Assembly: GCA_945836755.1 (NCBI GenBank) | Contig: CAMAMB010000001.1 | Coordinates: 34,943-98,942 of the forward strand | Direction: 5' to 3' | Source: an uncultured Bacteroidales bacterium | GTDB lineage: Bacteria > Bacteroidota > Bacteroidia > Bacteroidales > Bacteroidaceae | DNA: 64,000 nucleotides | Part shown: positions 24,720-33,481 of the stretch, piece after piece | Layout of the letters: each line of letters opens with the position of its first letter | How positions within the stretch are numbered: the first letter of the stretch is position 1 | Program-made: the position numbers and the translations under genes | The notes under the pieces: generated by a model | The model's database searches: none | What the model was told of the DNA's origin: nothing | What the model saw: the letters and a program-made list of their open reading frames with translations, nothing else

Positions 24720-25424
24720 CTATCGGTCTGCCGGTGGCAGTTTGGCGATGACGGTCTGATTGCCCACAGTGGCTTGGCCCATTTTGACCTTCACCTCTGA
24801 GTCTAAAGGCAGATAGACGTCGACGCGCGAACCAAACTTGATGAAGCCCATGTGTTCGTCGATGTAGCAGTCTTCCTCCTCGCGGGCGTAGGTCACAATG
24901 CGGCGAGCCACGGCTCCGGCTATCTGGCGTACGAGGACCTCTATGCCCTCAGGCGTTTCGATGACCACCGTGGAACGCTCGTTCTCAGTGCTGGCCTTGG
25001 GAAGCCACGCCTTGTGGAAGTTGCCGTTGTGATGGACAACCTTCTTAACGATGCCCTCGACGGGGAACCAATTGGCATGGACGTTGGTGATGGACATGAA
25101 GATGCTGATCATCAAACGGCGATCGTGAAAGTACTCATTTTCTTCGACTTCCTCAATCACAACAATCTTTCCGTCGGCAGCGGCCACCACGGTGCGTTCG
25201 GTCTCACCGTGGAACTGACGAAGGGGGCAGCGGAAGAAGTTTACCATGATGCTGTATAGCACCACGCTGATGGCAGCTACGACATAGAAGGGCCACGGAG
25301 CTATGTGACGGCAAAGAAAATAGACAATGGCATTCACCACAACCAGCAGGAGGAAGCTGTGGCGCAGGATGTCGTTGCCCTCACTATGTAGGCGTATTTG
25401 CTTGAGGCGTTTGTGTTTAGCCAT
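24720..25424 (-). CDS. psd: Phosphatidylserine decarboxylase proenzyme
   Basis: 234-residue proenzyme that decarboxylates phosphatidylserine to phosphatidylethanolamine at the inner membrane. Two N-terminal hydrophobic segments are followed by the catalytic domain with [17 protein letters not shown] (family core with the conserved histidine) and [13 protein letters not shown]. The Gly-Ser bond in the latter is the self-cleavage site that makes the pyruvoyl cofactor, in the form used by the short (~220-residue) class. A promoter-like TATATTTG lies about 110 bp upstream. It pairs functionally with pssA just downstream. Confidence 0.94.
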   Translation of the reverse strand: MAKHKRLKQIRLHSEGNDILRHSFLLLVVVNAIVYFLCRHIAPWPFYVVAAISVVLYSIMVNFFRCPLRQFHGETERTVVAAADGKIVVIEEVEENEYFHDRRLMISIFMSITNVHANWFPVEGIVKKVVHHNGNFHKAWLPKASTENERSTVVIETPEGIEVLVRQIAGAVARRIVTYAREEEDCYIDEHMGFIKFGSRVDVYLPLDSEVKVKMGQATVGNQTVIAKLPPADR

Positions 25425-25521
25425 GAAGTATGAAGCGGTGAGACCGTCCCGTCAGAACCGGCGGTCATGGGTTGGAGAAAGGGAGAAAATGCTTGACGAA
25501 AGGCATTGCCAAGGTCGCGCG

Positions 25522-25543
25522 CTATATTTGGTGGCAAATATAG
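25522..25543. promoter_or_regulatory. psd promoter with a perfect 9-bp inverted repeat
   Basis: CTATATTTG and CAAATATAG (25522-25530, 25535-25543) with a 4-base spacer. The right arm on the minus strand (25542-25535) is an exact TAnnTTTG -7 box for psd. The symmetry could be an operator over the promoter or a coincidence. Confidence 0.5.
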
Positions 25544-25611
25544 TGCTTTTATTTGGTATATGGGTATCTCTTGAAGGCATTTTGCTCAATGTGCATAGCA
25601 TCTGCCTGATA

Positions 25612-26379
25612 CTATACCCACTTCTTGGTCAAAATGCTCTCTAACTCCTCGCCCGTAAGACGTAGCCGGAACTGCCCGTTCTCGGCAATGGAAATGTTGC
25701 CTGTCTCCTCGCTCACAATAATGGCAATGCAGTCGGTCTTCTGAGAGATGCCTAAGGCAGCACGATGGCGAAGCCCTAACGACTTGGGGATGTCAGTGTC
25801 GTGGGAAATAGGCAAGATGCAGCCGGCAGCGCTGATATGGTTGTGTGAAATAATCATGCCGCCATCGTGCAAGGGGCTGTTTTTGAAGAAGATGTTCTCG
25901 ATGAGGCGCTGGGTGATATGGGCGTCGATGATGTCGCCGGAGCGGATGTACTCGCTGAGGCCCACCTGTTGCTCTATGACGATGAGGGCTCCCACTTTCT
26001 GCTTGCCCATGCTGATGCACGCCATGACGATGGGCATAATCTCTTCGCGGTGCGGCTGGGCAGCCTCTTCGGTGCGGCGGAATAGGCGCATCAGGAAACG
26101 GGAGCTGCGCCGGGAGCCTATCGTAGAGAAGAACTGACGAATTTCTTCCTGGAAGAGTATGATGAGGGCCAACGAACCTACATTGACAAGCTTGTCGAGA
26201 ATGCCTCCGAGCAGCCGCATCTCAAATATCTGGGAGACAAAGATCCAGACCACTACAAAGACGATGATGCCGCCGAAGATGTTGGCCGAGCTGGACTCCT
26301 TCATGAGTTTATAAAGATAGAACAGGAGCAGCGCGACAGATAGGATGTCAATGATGTCTTTAATGCCAAAAGCTATCAC
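25612..26379 (-). CDS. cdaA: Diadenylate cyclase (CdaA type)
   Basis: 255-residue membrane enzyme that condenses two ATP into the second messenger c-di-AMP. Two or three N-terminal helices (ALLLFYLYKLM, IFGGIIVFVVVWIF, VNVGSLALIILF) precede the DisA_N cyclase domain. That domain shows SPLHDGGMII (the DGA motif, with Gly for Ala, as often in Bacteroidetes) and GLRHRAALG (the RHR motif). The GTG start is preferred because the protein then begins directly at the conserved GIKDIIDIL, and the bases before it (CTCACCACTTCATACT) closely resemble those before the psd start. ATG at 26439 would add 20 residues. folP ends 88 bp before the GTG, so the two are probably co-transcribed. Regulation of wall or osmotic balance is the known family role. 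Confidence 0.9.
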   Translation of the reverse strand: MIAFGIKDIIDILSVALLLFYLYKLMKESSSANIFGGIIVFVVVWIFVSQIFEMRLLGGILDKLVNVGSLALIILFQEEIRQFFSTIGSRRSSRFLMRLFRRTEEAAQPHREEIMPIVMACISMGKQKVGALIVIEQQVGLSEYIRSGDIIDAHITQRLIENIFFKNSPLHDGGMIISHNHISAAGCILPISHDTDIPKSLGLRHRAALGISQKTDCIAIIVSEETGNISIAENGQFRLRLTGEELESILTKKWV

Positions 26380-26467
26380 AGCAGTAGAGTATGAAGTGGT
26401 GAGGGGGAGAGGGTTTGTGCGATGGGTGGCCTGCGTCATGGCATGGGCCGTGGTGGCGGCCTGACGC

Positions 26468-27307
26468 TTATGCCGGGTGGTGGATCATCTGAAGATAAAT
26501 CTGCTTGGCTTCGACCGCGGCCTTCACGTCGTGCACCCTCAGTATGTGTGCACCCTTCATCAGGGCGATGGTATGGAGTGCCGTCGTGCCGTTGAGGGAG
26601 GTCTGTGGGGTGCCTCCCACGAGTTTGTAGACCATGGACTTGCGGCTTACGCCTACCAGCAGGGGAACGTCCAATTCGGCGAAGTCTTCCAGGTGATGCA
26701 GCAAGGTGTAGTTGTGCTCCAGGCTCTTGCCAAATCCAAAGCCCGGATCGGCGATGATGTCCTTGCCCCCCATCTGGCGAAGGCGGTCGATGCGTTCGGC
26801 CAAGTAGAGCATGACTTCACGACGTACATCGTCGTAGTGTGGGGCGTCTTGCATGTTTTCGGGCTGCCCTTGCATGTGCATCAATATATAGGGACAGCCT
26901 AACCGGGCTACGGTGTGAAACATGTTGCGGTCCATCTCACCACCCGAGATGTCGTTGACGATGTCAGCCCCTTCTTCGACGGCCACACGGGCCACATGGG
27001 AGCGGAAGGTGTCTACCGAGACAGGCACATCGGGATAGTCGCGGCGAACGAGGCGCAGCCCGCGAAGCAGACGGTCAGTCTCTTCCTCTTCGCTCACTAC
27101 GGCGGCCCCGGGACGTGATGAGTATGCCCCTATGTCTATCATGTCGGCCCCTTCGTCCATCAGCTGGTGAAGACGGTTCACAATGCTCTCCTCGTGCTCG
27201 GTGCGGCTCTCGGCATAAAAGGAGTCGGGGGTGATGTTCAGAATGCCCATGATGCGGGGCTCGGTCAAGGAGAGCAGGCGGCCTCGGATATTCAGAGAGA
27301 AGGTCAT
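26468..27307 (-). CDS. folP: Dihydropteroate synthase
   Basis: 279-residue TIM-barrel enzyme of folate synthesis joining p-aminobenzoate to the pterin pyrophosphate; the target of sulfonamides. Signatures: MGILNITPDSFYAES (pterin loop 1), DIGAYSSRPGA (loop 2; usually G-x-E-S-T-R-P-G, here with Ser/Ser in place of Glu/Thr), VNDISGG, DPGFGFGKS and GVSRKSMVY. Followed by cdaA. An exact TACATTTG box lies about 100 bp upstream, divergent from the murF promoter. Confidence 0.95.
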   Translation of the reverse strand: MTFSLNIRGRLLSLTEPRIMGILNITPDSFYAESRTEHEESIVNRLHQLMDEGADMIDIGAYSSRPGAAVVSEEEETDRLLRGLRLVRRDYPDVPVSVDTFRSHVARVAVEEGADIVNDISGGEMDRNMFHTVARLGCPYILMHMQGQPENMQDAPHYDDVRREVMLYLAERIDRLRQMGGKDIIADPGFGFGKSLEHNYTLLHHLEDFAELDVPLLVGVSRKSMVYKLVGGTPQTSLNGTTALHTIALMKGAHILRVHDVKAAVEAKQIYLQMIHHPA

Positions 27308-27404
27308 AGATAGAGCGCTGAAATGGCAACTGCGAGGCGTGACACCCGGATGGTACGTGGTAGACAGGGCGCCGGAACTGGCAGCTTATGGTACGTAGTC
27401 TGTG

Positions 27405-27412
27405 CAAATGTA
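27405..27412 (-). promoter_or_regulatory. -7 box (TACATTTG) of folP-cdaA
   Basis: Exact TAnnTTTG on the minus strand, 98 bp before folP, back to back with the murF promoter. Confidence 0.55.
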
Positions 27413-27458
27413 GCCAAACTTTCTTGCCGCGTGTCGTATTCTTCCAAAAATCATAGTG

Positions 27459-27466
27459 TATTTTTG
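27459..27466 (+). promoter_or_regulatory. -7 box (TATTTTTG) of murF
   Basis: Exact TAnnTTTG match 76 bp before the murF start. Confidence 0.55.
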
Positions 27467-27541
27467 CAGCTGTAAGGCAGTGTGCCGGCAGCACTCGCCG
27501 CCTCCGTGACCGCCTGAAGTACCATTCTCGACCTCCTCGCT

Positions 27542-28837
27542 ATGTCTATCTCCGAACTTTATCAGCTCTTTCTTAGCCACCCTACCATTACCACAGACAC
27601 TCGTGACTGCCCGCCCTCGTCGCTGTTCTTTGCCTTGCGAGGCGCGTCGTTCGACGGCAACCGTTTCGCCCTTCAGGCTCTGGAGTCGGGCTGTGCGTAT
27701 GCTGTGGTCGACGACCCGGCCGTCACGGGCAGCGACCGCCTTATTCATGTGAACGATGTGCTGCAGACCCTCCAGGAGCTTGCTCACTATCACCGCAGTC
27801 GGCTGAAGACGCCTATCGTCCAGATTACCGGTACCAACGGCAAGACTACCACGAAGGAACTGACAGCCGCCGTGTTGCAGAGCCGCCTCCATGTGCTGTT
27901 TACCCAAGGCAATTTCAACAACCACATCGGTGTGCCCAAGACCTTGCTCCGTCTCACTCCAAGCCATCAAGTGGCTGTCGTGGAGACCGGTGCCAATCAT
28001 CCTGGCGAGATAGCCATGCTCTCACGTATAGTCGATGCCGACTGTGGCCTCATCACCAATGTGGGGCGTGCCCATCTCGAGGGCTTCGGCTCGTTCGAGG
28101 GAGTGGTGCGTACGAAGGGAGAGCTCTACGACTACCTGCGCCAAAAGCCTGGAGCTTTCGTCTTTTTAGACGCAGACAACCCGCATCTCACTCCCCTTGT
28201 TCAAGGACTGAAGACCATCACCTATGGTGTGGCCGGAAAGGGGTGCGATGTCGAGGGCGAACTGTTAGACTGCACGCCCTTCCTTCACTTTCGCTTCCGT
28301 CTTGCCGGCGGTCAGTGGCACGAGGTGGAGACGCATATTGTAGGTGCTTATAATCTGACCAATGCCCTTGCTGCTATTGCTGTGGGTAGTCATTTCGGAG
28401 TGTCGCCCGTGGAGGCGTCGCAGGCCATTGCTTCCTATGTGCCCGGGAATAATCGCAGCGAGCTCATGGTGACGGAGAAGAACCGTCTCGTGGTAGATGC
28501 CTACAACGCTAACCCTACCAGCATGCAGGCTGCCCTTGATAATTTCCGCCTCATGCAGGCGCCCCACAAGATGGCCATACTTGGCGAGATGCGTGAGCTG
28601 GGCACAGTGTCGGCTGAGGAGCATGGCAAGGTGGCTGCCATGGCGCAGACCACGGGCTGTGAGCGGATATGGCTCGTGGGCCGGGAGTTTCGTCCCTTTG
28701 CTGGCGGTGCCCGTTGGTTCCCCGACGTGGAGGCAGTGAAGGCGGCTATTCAGGCGGGCGAAGGGCCTACCGATAGCCTTGTTCTCATTAAGGGCTCTAA
28801 TGGCACGAAGCTTTTTCAGCTCCCTGCGTTGCTGTAG
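27542..28837 (+). CDS. murF: UDP-N-acetylmuramoyl-tripeptide--D-alanyl-D-alanine ligase
   Basis: 431-residue cytosolic Mur ligase that adds D-Ala-D-Ala to the peptidoglycan precursor. The three-domain plan is visible: N-terminal uridine-binding part with ITTDTRDCPPSSLFFALRG; central ATPase with the P-loop ITGTNGKTTTKE and the lysine region ITNVGRAHLEGFGS; and the C-terminal domain with VVDAYNANPTSMQAALDNF and MAILGEMRELG, both typical of MurF. It stands alone, with its own promoter and a strong terminator. Confidence 0.96.
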   Translation: MSISELYQLFLSHPTITTDTRDCPPSSLFFALRGASFDGNRFALQALESGCAYAVVDDPAVTGSDRLIHVNDVLQTLQELAHYHRSRLKTPIVQITGTNGKTTTKELTAAVLQSRLHVLFTQGNFNNHIGVPKTLLRLTPSHQVAVVETGANHPGEIAMLSRIVDADCGLITNVGRAHLEGFGSFEGVVRTKGELYDYLRQKPGAFVFLDADNPHLTPLVQGLKTITYGVAGKGCDVEGELLDCTPFLHFRFRLAGGQWHEVETHIVGAYNLTNALAAIAVGSHFGVSPVEASQAIASYVPGNNRSELMVTEKNRLVVDAYNANPTSMQAALDNFRLMQAPHKMAILGEMRELGTVSAEEHGKVAAMAQTTGCERIWLVGREFRPFAGGARWFPDVEAVKAAIQAGEGPTDSLVLIKGSNGTKLFQLPALL

Positions 28838-28916
28838 ATGAGGCTGTTCCCCGCTCGCTGGCCGGTCTGTGTGCCGTGTCCGTAGCTTCTGGTGCTTCCT
28901 CCTTTTATTATATAGA

Positions 28917-28957
28917 AGCGGCCGCCCTCTTGTCATTATGGCAGGAGGGCGGCCGCT
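28917..28957. terminator. Strong bidirectional hairpin between murF and rpoD
   Basis: Perfect 13-bp G/C stem (28917-28929 with 28945-28957) that continues through six further pairs to a 3-base loop. The two flanking genes converge on it. Confidence 0.88.
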
Positions 28958-29001
28958 GCGTTTGCTGCGGTGTGGGGTGTAGCGTCGAGGTGTCGGGCTA
29001 C

Positions 29002-29862
29002 TTATCCCAGATACTTCATGAGAATGTTGATGTTGTCGGCCTCGCGGAGTCGTCTCAGGGCGCGTTCCTTGATTTGGCGCACACGTTCTCGTGTGAGGCT
29101 GAGTGAGCTGGCCACTTCTTCGGCCGTCATTTCGTTGCGGCCTATGCCGAAGAGCATTTTGAGCACCTGGCGTTCGCGTTCCGAGAGGGTAGCGAGGGCT
29201 GCCTCGAGGTCTGATGAGAGCGACTCCTTCTCCATCTGGTTGTCAGTGCCCGGGGCGGAGTCGTCTGTCATAATGTCAATGAGGCAGTTGGAGTCGTCGT
29301 CCTGGAAGGGGGCATCTACGCTGACTTTCTTGCCGTTGGTGCCAAGGGCTTCTTGCACCTTGGTCACGTCGGTGTCAAGTATCTCGGCCAGTTCTCCCAC
29401 GGAGGGGCGGCGTTCATACTCCTGTTCGAAGTTGACGATGGCCTTGGTCAGTTTGCTCTGAAAGCCCACCTGGTTAAGGGGCATCCTGACAATGCGGCTT
29501 TGCTCGGAGATAGCCTGAAGGATGCTCTGTCTGATCCACCACACGGCGTACGAGATGAACTTGAAACCTCGCGTCTCGTCAAACTTCTGAGCGGCCTTGA
29601 TGAGGCCAAGGTTGCCTTCGTCTATGAGGTCATTGAGTGCAAGTCCTTGGTTCTGATACTGTTTGGCTACACTGACCACGAAGCGCAGGTTGGCGCGCGT
29701 CAGGCGGTCAAGGGCTTCCTGGTCGCCTTTGTGGATGCGCTGTGCCAGCTCCACTTCCTCGTCGGTGGAGATGAGTTCTTCTCTACCAATTTCGACCAGA
29801 TACTTGTCCAACGCCGCGCTCGAGCGGTTCGTGATGCTCTTGTTTATTTTTAGTTGTCTCAT
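29002..29862 (-). CDS. rpoD: Primary sigma factor RpoD (Bacteroidetes short form)
   Basis: 286-residue housekeeping sigma factor of the Bacteroidetes type, which lacks region 1.1 and the long non-conserved insert of proteobacterial sigma-70. Region 1.2 begins near DKYLVEIGREELIS; region 2 shows NLRFVVSVAKQYQNQGLALNDLIDEGNLGLIKAAQKFD and FKFISYAVWWIRQSILQAI; region 3 RIVRMPLNQVG; region 4 ERQVLKMLFGIG and LSLTRERVRQIKERALRRLR. It reads the TTTG/TAnnTTTG promoters noted here. An exact TATATTTG lies about 20 bp upstream, giving a very short leader. Confidence 0.96.
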   Translation of the reverse strand: MRQLKINKSITNRSSAALDKYLVEIGREELISTDEEVELAQRIHKGDQEALDRLTRANLRFVVSVAKQYQNQGLALNDLIDEGNLGLIKAAQKFDETRGFKFISYAVWWIRQSILQAISEQSRIVRMPLNQVGFQSKLTKAIVNFEQEYERRPSVGELAEILDTDVTKVQEALGTNGKKVSVDAPFQDDDSNCLIDIMTDDSAPGTDNQMEKESLSSDLEAALATLSERERQVLKMLFGIGRNEMTAEEVASSLSLTRERVRQIKERALRRLREADNINILMKYLG

Positions 29863-29881
29863 AATCGCGATAAGAGGACCG

Positions 29882-29889
29882 CAAATATA
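29882..29889 (-). promoter_or_regulatory. -7 box (TATATTTG) of rpoD
   Basis: Exact TAnnTTTG on the minus strand, 20 bp before the rpoD start. Confidence 0.6.
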
Positions 29890-29931
29890 GCGCTTTTTTA
29901 TGGGTTAAGGCCCTAACTTTTCAATCTTTAA

Positions 29932-30906
29932 CTACTTCTTCTGGAAGAGCTCTTGAAAGAGGTTGGTGCTCTCCGGATGTGCTTCGGCAAAGGTGTCGAT
30001 GTGGCGCATACGCTTCTCCTCCAGTATTTCGTCTACGGCTATGAGGATGCCGGTCTCTTCCACGTTGCCAAATTCATGGTTGATGGCGGTGCCAAACACG
30101 CGCATGGTGGGACTGAGGCTCATATAAGCGTTCACCAAGGGCGGGATGTTGAACCCGCGGTGGCGCACCTCGGTGTTCAGAATGCGGTAGTCGGCCTTGA
30201 AGTCGTTTTCTATGAAGATGCGGGCCATCTCCTCCTCGGGTGTCCCGGTCTGTAGCGGTGTGAGGGGGGTGACGAGTTTTTCGGGGTCGGGGAAGTGCTT
30301 CTTGAGGAAGTAGAGTATCATGTCGCGGGCCTTGGGGTTGAACGAGGGGTACATGGTCATCTTCCCGAAGAAGAATTTCAACTCCGGTATCACTACGGTG
30401 AGGGCACCGAGGCCGTCCCAGAGATTGTCGAGGGCGAAGAGCCCCTTGCTCATGGCGCGTGTGCTTTGATATTCGAGGGTTACGAAGGAGCGGCCCAGCT
30501 CCACCGTGCAGGGTAGGTAGTTCTGTATGAAAGCCTCGCTGAAGTGAAACATGTGCGAGGTGGCAAGTCGTGGTTGTCCCTTCTCGTCGAGGCGTATTTC
30601 GCTGCCTGGCAGGAAGCGGTAGCCGCCGAGTATCATTTCGTCCTCGGGGTCCCAGACTATGAGCTGGTAGTAGGGGTGCTCGCAGGTGTCAAACTCGTCC
30701 CAGTCGTATGCCATTCCGGTTCCTCCTCCTGCGGCGCGGAAGGCTATCTCGCGCAGTCGTCCTATTTCTTTCATCACGTTGGGCGCTTGCTGGTAGGTGA
30801 TGATGTAGATTTCGTTGCCTGCTTTGTTGGTGCCGCGTAGGCGTCGTTCGGGCGTCAACTCGGCTTTGAGTTTTTCCTTATCTACGGGGGCAATGATGGG
30901 GGTCAT
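29932..30906 (-). CDS. glsB: GNAT-fold N-acyltransferase, probable glycine-lipid synthase GlsB
   Basis: 324-residue protein of the hemolysin/OlsB-like acyltransferase group. Characteristic segments are YDWDEFDTCEHPYYQLIVWDPE, ILGGYRF, TVELGRSFVTLEYQ and LDNLWDGLGAL, as in the Bacteroides enzyme that transfers a 3-hydroxy fatty acyl group to glycine (commendamide synthesis). The next gene upstream is a PlsC-type O-acyltransferase, the expected partner that adds the second acyl chain. The pair therefore probably makes glycine lipids; an ornithine- or serine-containing product is possible. It starts 82 bp after its partner on the same strand. The gene symbol rests on similarity of sequence and context. 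Confidence 0.7.
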   Translation of the reverse strand: MTPIIAPVDKEKLKAELTPERRLRGTNKAGNEIYIITYQQAPNVMKEIGRLREIAFRAAGGGTGMAYDWDEFDTCEHPYYQLIVWDPEDEMILGGYRFLPGSEIRLDEKGQPRLATSHMFHFSEAFIQNYLPCTVELGRSFVTLEYQSTRAMSKGLFALDNLWDGLGALTVVIPELKFFFGKMTMYPSFNPKARDMILYFLKKHFPDPEKLVTPLTPLQTGTPEEEMARIFIENDFKADYRILNTEVRHRGFNIPPLVNAYMSLSPTMRVFGTAINHEFGNVEETGILIAVDEILEEKRMRHIDTFAEAHPESTNLFQELFQKK

Positions 30907-30988
30907 GTAATGGCTATCGTTTGGAGGGGAGAGGTCCGTGAATGCGGTGAGGTGGATGTGGTGGCGTATGTGCCGGTGTGTGCGTGGT

Positions 30989-31828
30989 TTAAGGTTGTGT
31001 GGGCAGCTCGTAGACGCAGTCGCGCACCCAGGCGGCCCACTCTGCCGGGCGTCGCGAGTGGTCGAAGGTGGTATAAGGTATGGGCTTGCCTATGTGCACG
31101 CTGAACTGCTTGTGTCGGTTGAGGAACATCTCGTCGGCCAGGAAGAGCATGGCGAGGTTGAATTTGATGCCCAACCGGCTGCACCAGTTGCAGATGCGGT
31201 AGAAGCGGTCTGAGTTCTGCCCGCTGAAGTGTATGGGTACGACGTCGCGATGTGTCTCTATGCTTTTGAGTATGAAGGTCTTGTTCCAGGGCAGGTCGCT
31301 CACCACTCCGTTGTGGCGTCGCGAGCATAGCCCTGCGGGGAACATGATTACATGGTTTGCGCTCTGGAACGCGGCGTCTATGAGGCGCGGCAGGTCACGG
31401 CTCTGCTTGCCGGTCTTATTGATAGGCACGCAGAGGGGGGCGAGGCCGTGCAGGTTCATCAGCAGGTCGTTGACGAGATAACGTATGCGGCCGTCGTAGT
31501 GGTTGCCCAGGATGTGGCCCAAGGCGATGCCGTCGGCGCCGCCCAAGGGGTGACAGCTTACGAAGGTGTAGCGACGGCCGTCGGAGTCGTCGGGCAGGTT
31601 TTCCATGCCGTGTATGTCTAACTGCATGTCCAGGTAGCGCACCGTCGAATCGAGCCAGGGCACTCCTTGCAGGTCGCCCACCTCGGTCATGTACTCGTTA
31701 ATCTCGTCCTGATGGACTATGCGCTTCAGCCAAGAGCGCACGAAGCCTGGCACAAAGCGGGCCTTGCTGCCTGCTTTGGCGTCCAGTATCGCGTCGATGT
31801 CTATCTTGAAGACCTTCTTGTCTGTCAT
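30989..31828 (-). CDS. glsA: PlsC-like O-acyltransferase, probable glycine-lipid synthase GlsA
   Basis: 279-residue acyltransferase of the lysophospholipid acyltransferase superfamily. The catalytic motif is HPLGGAD, i.e. H-x5-D rather than the H-x4-D of PlsC, as in the Bacteroidetes/OlsA-like branch. A second block, MFPAGLCSRR, corresponds to the substrate-binding FPEG motif with Ala for Glu. The ATG used begins MTDKKVFKIDIDAIL; an in-frame ATG 46 codons upstream would cross the promoter. A TATTTTTG box with TTG 20 bp further upstream lies about 30 bp before the start, so this is the first gene of the gls pair. Confidence 0.7.
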   Translation of the reverse strand: MTDKKVFKIDIDAILDAKAGSKARFVPGFVRSWLKRIVHQDEINEYMTEVGDLQGVPWLDSTVRYLDMQLDIHGMENLPDDSDGRRYTFVSCHPLGGADGIALGHILGNHYDGRIRYLVNDLLMNLHGLAPLCVPINKTGKQSRDLPRLIDAAFQSANHVIMFPAGLCSRRHNGVVSDLPWNKTFILKSIETHRDVVPIHFSGQNSDRFYRICNWCSRLGIKFNLAMLFLADEMFLNRHKQFSVHIGKPIPYTTFDHSRRPAEWAAWVRDCVYELPTQP

Positions 31829-31856
31829 CGCTAAGGGCTTTTCCACAATATTTTTG

Positions 31857-31887
31857 CAAAAATACACATTCTCTACCAATGCCCCAA
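31857..31887 (-). promoter_or_regulatory. Promoter of the glsA-glsB pair
   Basis: Minus strand: TTG (31887-31885), 20-bp spacer, TATTTTTG (31864-31857). Both elements and the spacing fit the Bacteroidetes consensus. Confidence 0.7.
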
Positions 31888-31928
31888 TGCCCCTTCTCAA
31901 ATTCTCTGCTCCGCCTTGCGATTTTGCA

Positions 31929-31960
31929 CAGAGCCGTGGGCGTTTCCGGCCACGGCTCTG
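31929..31960 (-). terminator. Terminator downstream of the NDH-2 gene
   Basis: Perfect 11-bp stem (31929-31939 with 31950-31960), 10-base loop, 37 bp past the stop of the NADH dehydrogenase gene. Confidence 0.8.
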
Positions 31961-31996
31961 CGTCATGTGTGGGGTAGGCGGTGGGGTGTCGTCTCC

Positions 31997-33382
31997 CTAC
32001 TCGGCGCTCTCGTCGGTGCAGTGTGGGTCTTCCGAGCCCTCGCTGAGCAGGTCTGTGCCCCAGTGGGTGGAGGCCAGGCGGTGTTCGCGTTCTATGACTT
32101 CCTTTGCCTTCTTGGCGTAGATAATCATGCGCAGCGACTGGGCGTACGAGATGTAGTTCCAGAGCCAGTTGAAGAGCACAATCATCTTGTTGCGCACGCC
32201 GAGGATGGAGCGCAGGTGCACCACCAGCCATAGTAGCCAGGCGAAGAAGCCTCCGAATTTCATCTTGCTGAACTCGGCCACTGCGCGGTTGCGTCCCACG
32301 GTGGCCATTGTGCCGAGGTTTTTGTAGCGGAAGGGTTTCATTTCCTTTCCTTGCTCGAGGCGCATGAGGTTCTTGGCCAGCAGGTTGCCTTGCTGTATGG
32401 CCACCTGTGCCAGCTGTGGGTGTCCGCCGGGCCATTTGCTGTCTCCTTCGGGCATGATGCACTGGTCGCCGATGCTGTATACTCCGTCGAGACCCTTCAC
32501 CCGGTTAAACTCGTCCACGATGATGCGTGCCCCGCGTCCTAAGTGGCTTGGGTCGAGGTTGCCGATGGGTTGGGCTGCCACACCGCTCACCCAGATAAAG
32601 GTCCGGGTAGCTATCGAGCTGCCGTCTTTGAGGAAGACGCTGTGGTGCTTGTAGTCAGTGACCATCTTGTTGAGCAGCACGTTGACACCCATGGAGCGCA
32701 GGTATTGCTCCACCTTCTGCGACGACTCTTCGCTCATGGCTGCCAGCAGGCGCGGGCCGGCTTCTATCAAGTAGATGTGCATCAGCGAGTTGGGTAGGTC
32801 GGGATAGTCTTTTGGCAGTACGAAGTTCTTCATCTCCGACAGGGCGCCGGCTATCTCCACACCGGTGGCGCCGCCACCCACAATGACCACGTTAAGCAGT
32901 TCTTGCCGTTCGGTGTCGGTGGCACAGGTCAGGGCGCGTTCGAAGTTGTCGAGCAGGGCGTTGCGCAGGCCCATGGCTTCGCTCACATTCTTCATGGGCA
33001 TGGCTTCCTCGGCCACATTCTTATTGCCGAAGAAGTTGGTCGTGGCGCCGGCCGCCAGCACCAAGTAGTCATAGCTCACCTTGCCGATGGAGGTCTGTAT
33101 AATCTTGTGTTCGGGGAAGATAGACCTCACTTCAGCCATGCGGTAGAAGAAGTTCTTGCGTCGCTGGAATATCTTGCGGAACGGAAACGAGATAGAGCTG
33201 GGCTCGATGCCGGCTGAGGCTATCTGATAAATCAGCGGGGGGAATTGGTGGTAGTTGTTGCGGTCTATCAGTACCACCTGAAAGTCGCTTTTGCGGAGCT
33301 TGTTGGCAAGTTGGAGGCCGCCGAAGCCGCCGCCTACTATGACCACTCGTTTGCGGTTGCTTGTAGGTATGTTGAAACTCAT
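31997..33382 (-). CDS. ndh: Type II NADH dehydrogenase (NDH-2)
   Basis: 461-residue FAD-dependent NADH:quinone oxidoreductase, peripheral on the inner membrane, non-proton-pumping. FAD-binding Rossmann motif VVIVGGGFGGLQLA near residue 15, DRNNYHQFPPLIYQIA (the quinone-site region of NDH-2), second Rossmann motif VVIVGGGATGVEIAG for NADH, VWVSGVAAQPIG-like and YSIGDQCIM FAD-closing block. The C-terminal ~110 residues include a hydrophobic helix (GGFFAWLLWLVVHL) for membrane attachment. So the organism can pass NADH electrons to quinone by this route as well as by complex I at the window start. It follows the chromate-type transporter genes by 99 bp without a clear promoter and may share their transcript. 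Confidence 0.93.
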   Translation of the reverse strand: MSFNIPTSNRKRVVIVGGGFGGLQLANKLRKSDFQVVLIDRNNYHQFPPLIYQIASAGIEPSSISFPFRKIFQRRKNFFYRMAEVRSIFPEHKIIQTSIGKVSYDYLVLAAGATTNFFGNKNVAEEAMPMKNVSEAMGLRNALLDNFERALTCATDTERQELLNVVIVGGGATGVEIAGALSEMKNFVLPKDYPDLPNSLMHIYLIEAGPRLLAAMSEESSQKVEQYLRSMGVNVLLNKMVTDYKHHSVFLKDGSSIATRTFIWVSGVAAQPIGNLDPSHLGRGARIIVDEFNRVKGLDGVYSIGDQCIMPEGDSKWPGGHPQLAQVAIQQGNLLAKNLMRLEQGKEMKPFRYKNLGTMATVGRNRAVAEFSKMKFGGFFAWLLWLVVHLRSILGVRNKMIVLFNWLWNYISYAQSLRMIIYAKKAKEVIEREHRLASTHWGTDLLSEGSEDPHCTDESAE

Positions 33383-33481
33383 GGTGCAGTGCGTTTATGT
33401 TGTCTGAAGTTAGTGAATGGTGGTCTTGTGCCGGTGTCGGCGTGTAGCCCGGGCGCTGGTGGTATGGCCTTGTCTGCGGCC

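Noticed and set aside
25523..25530. Plus-strand promoter TATATTTG
   Set aside because: No plus-strand gene follows; both neighbours read from the minus strand. It is treated as one arm of the inverted repeat.
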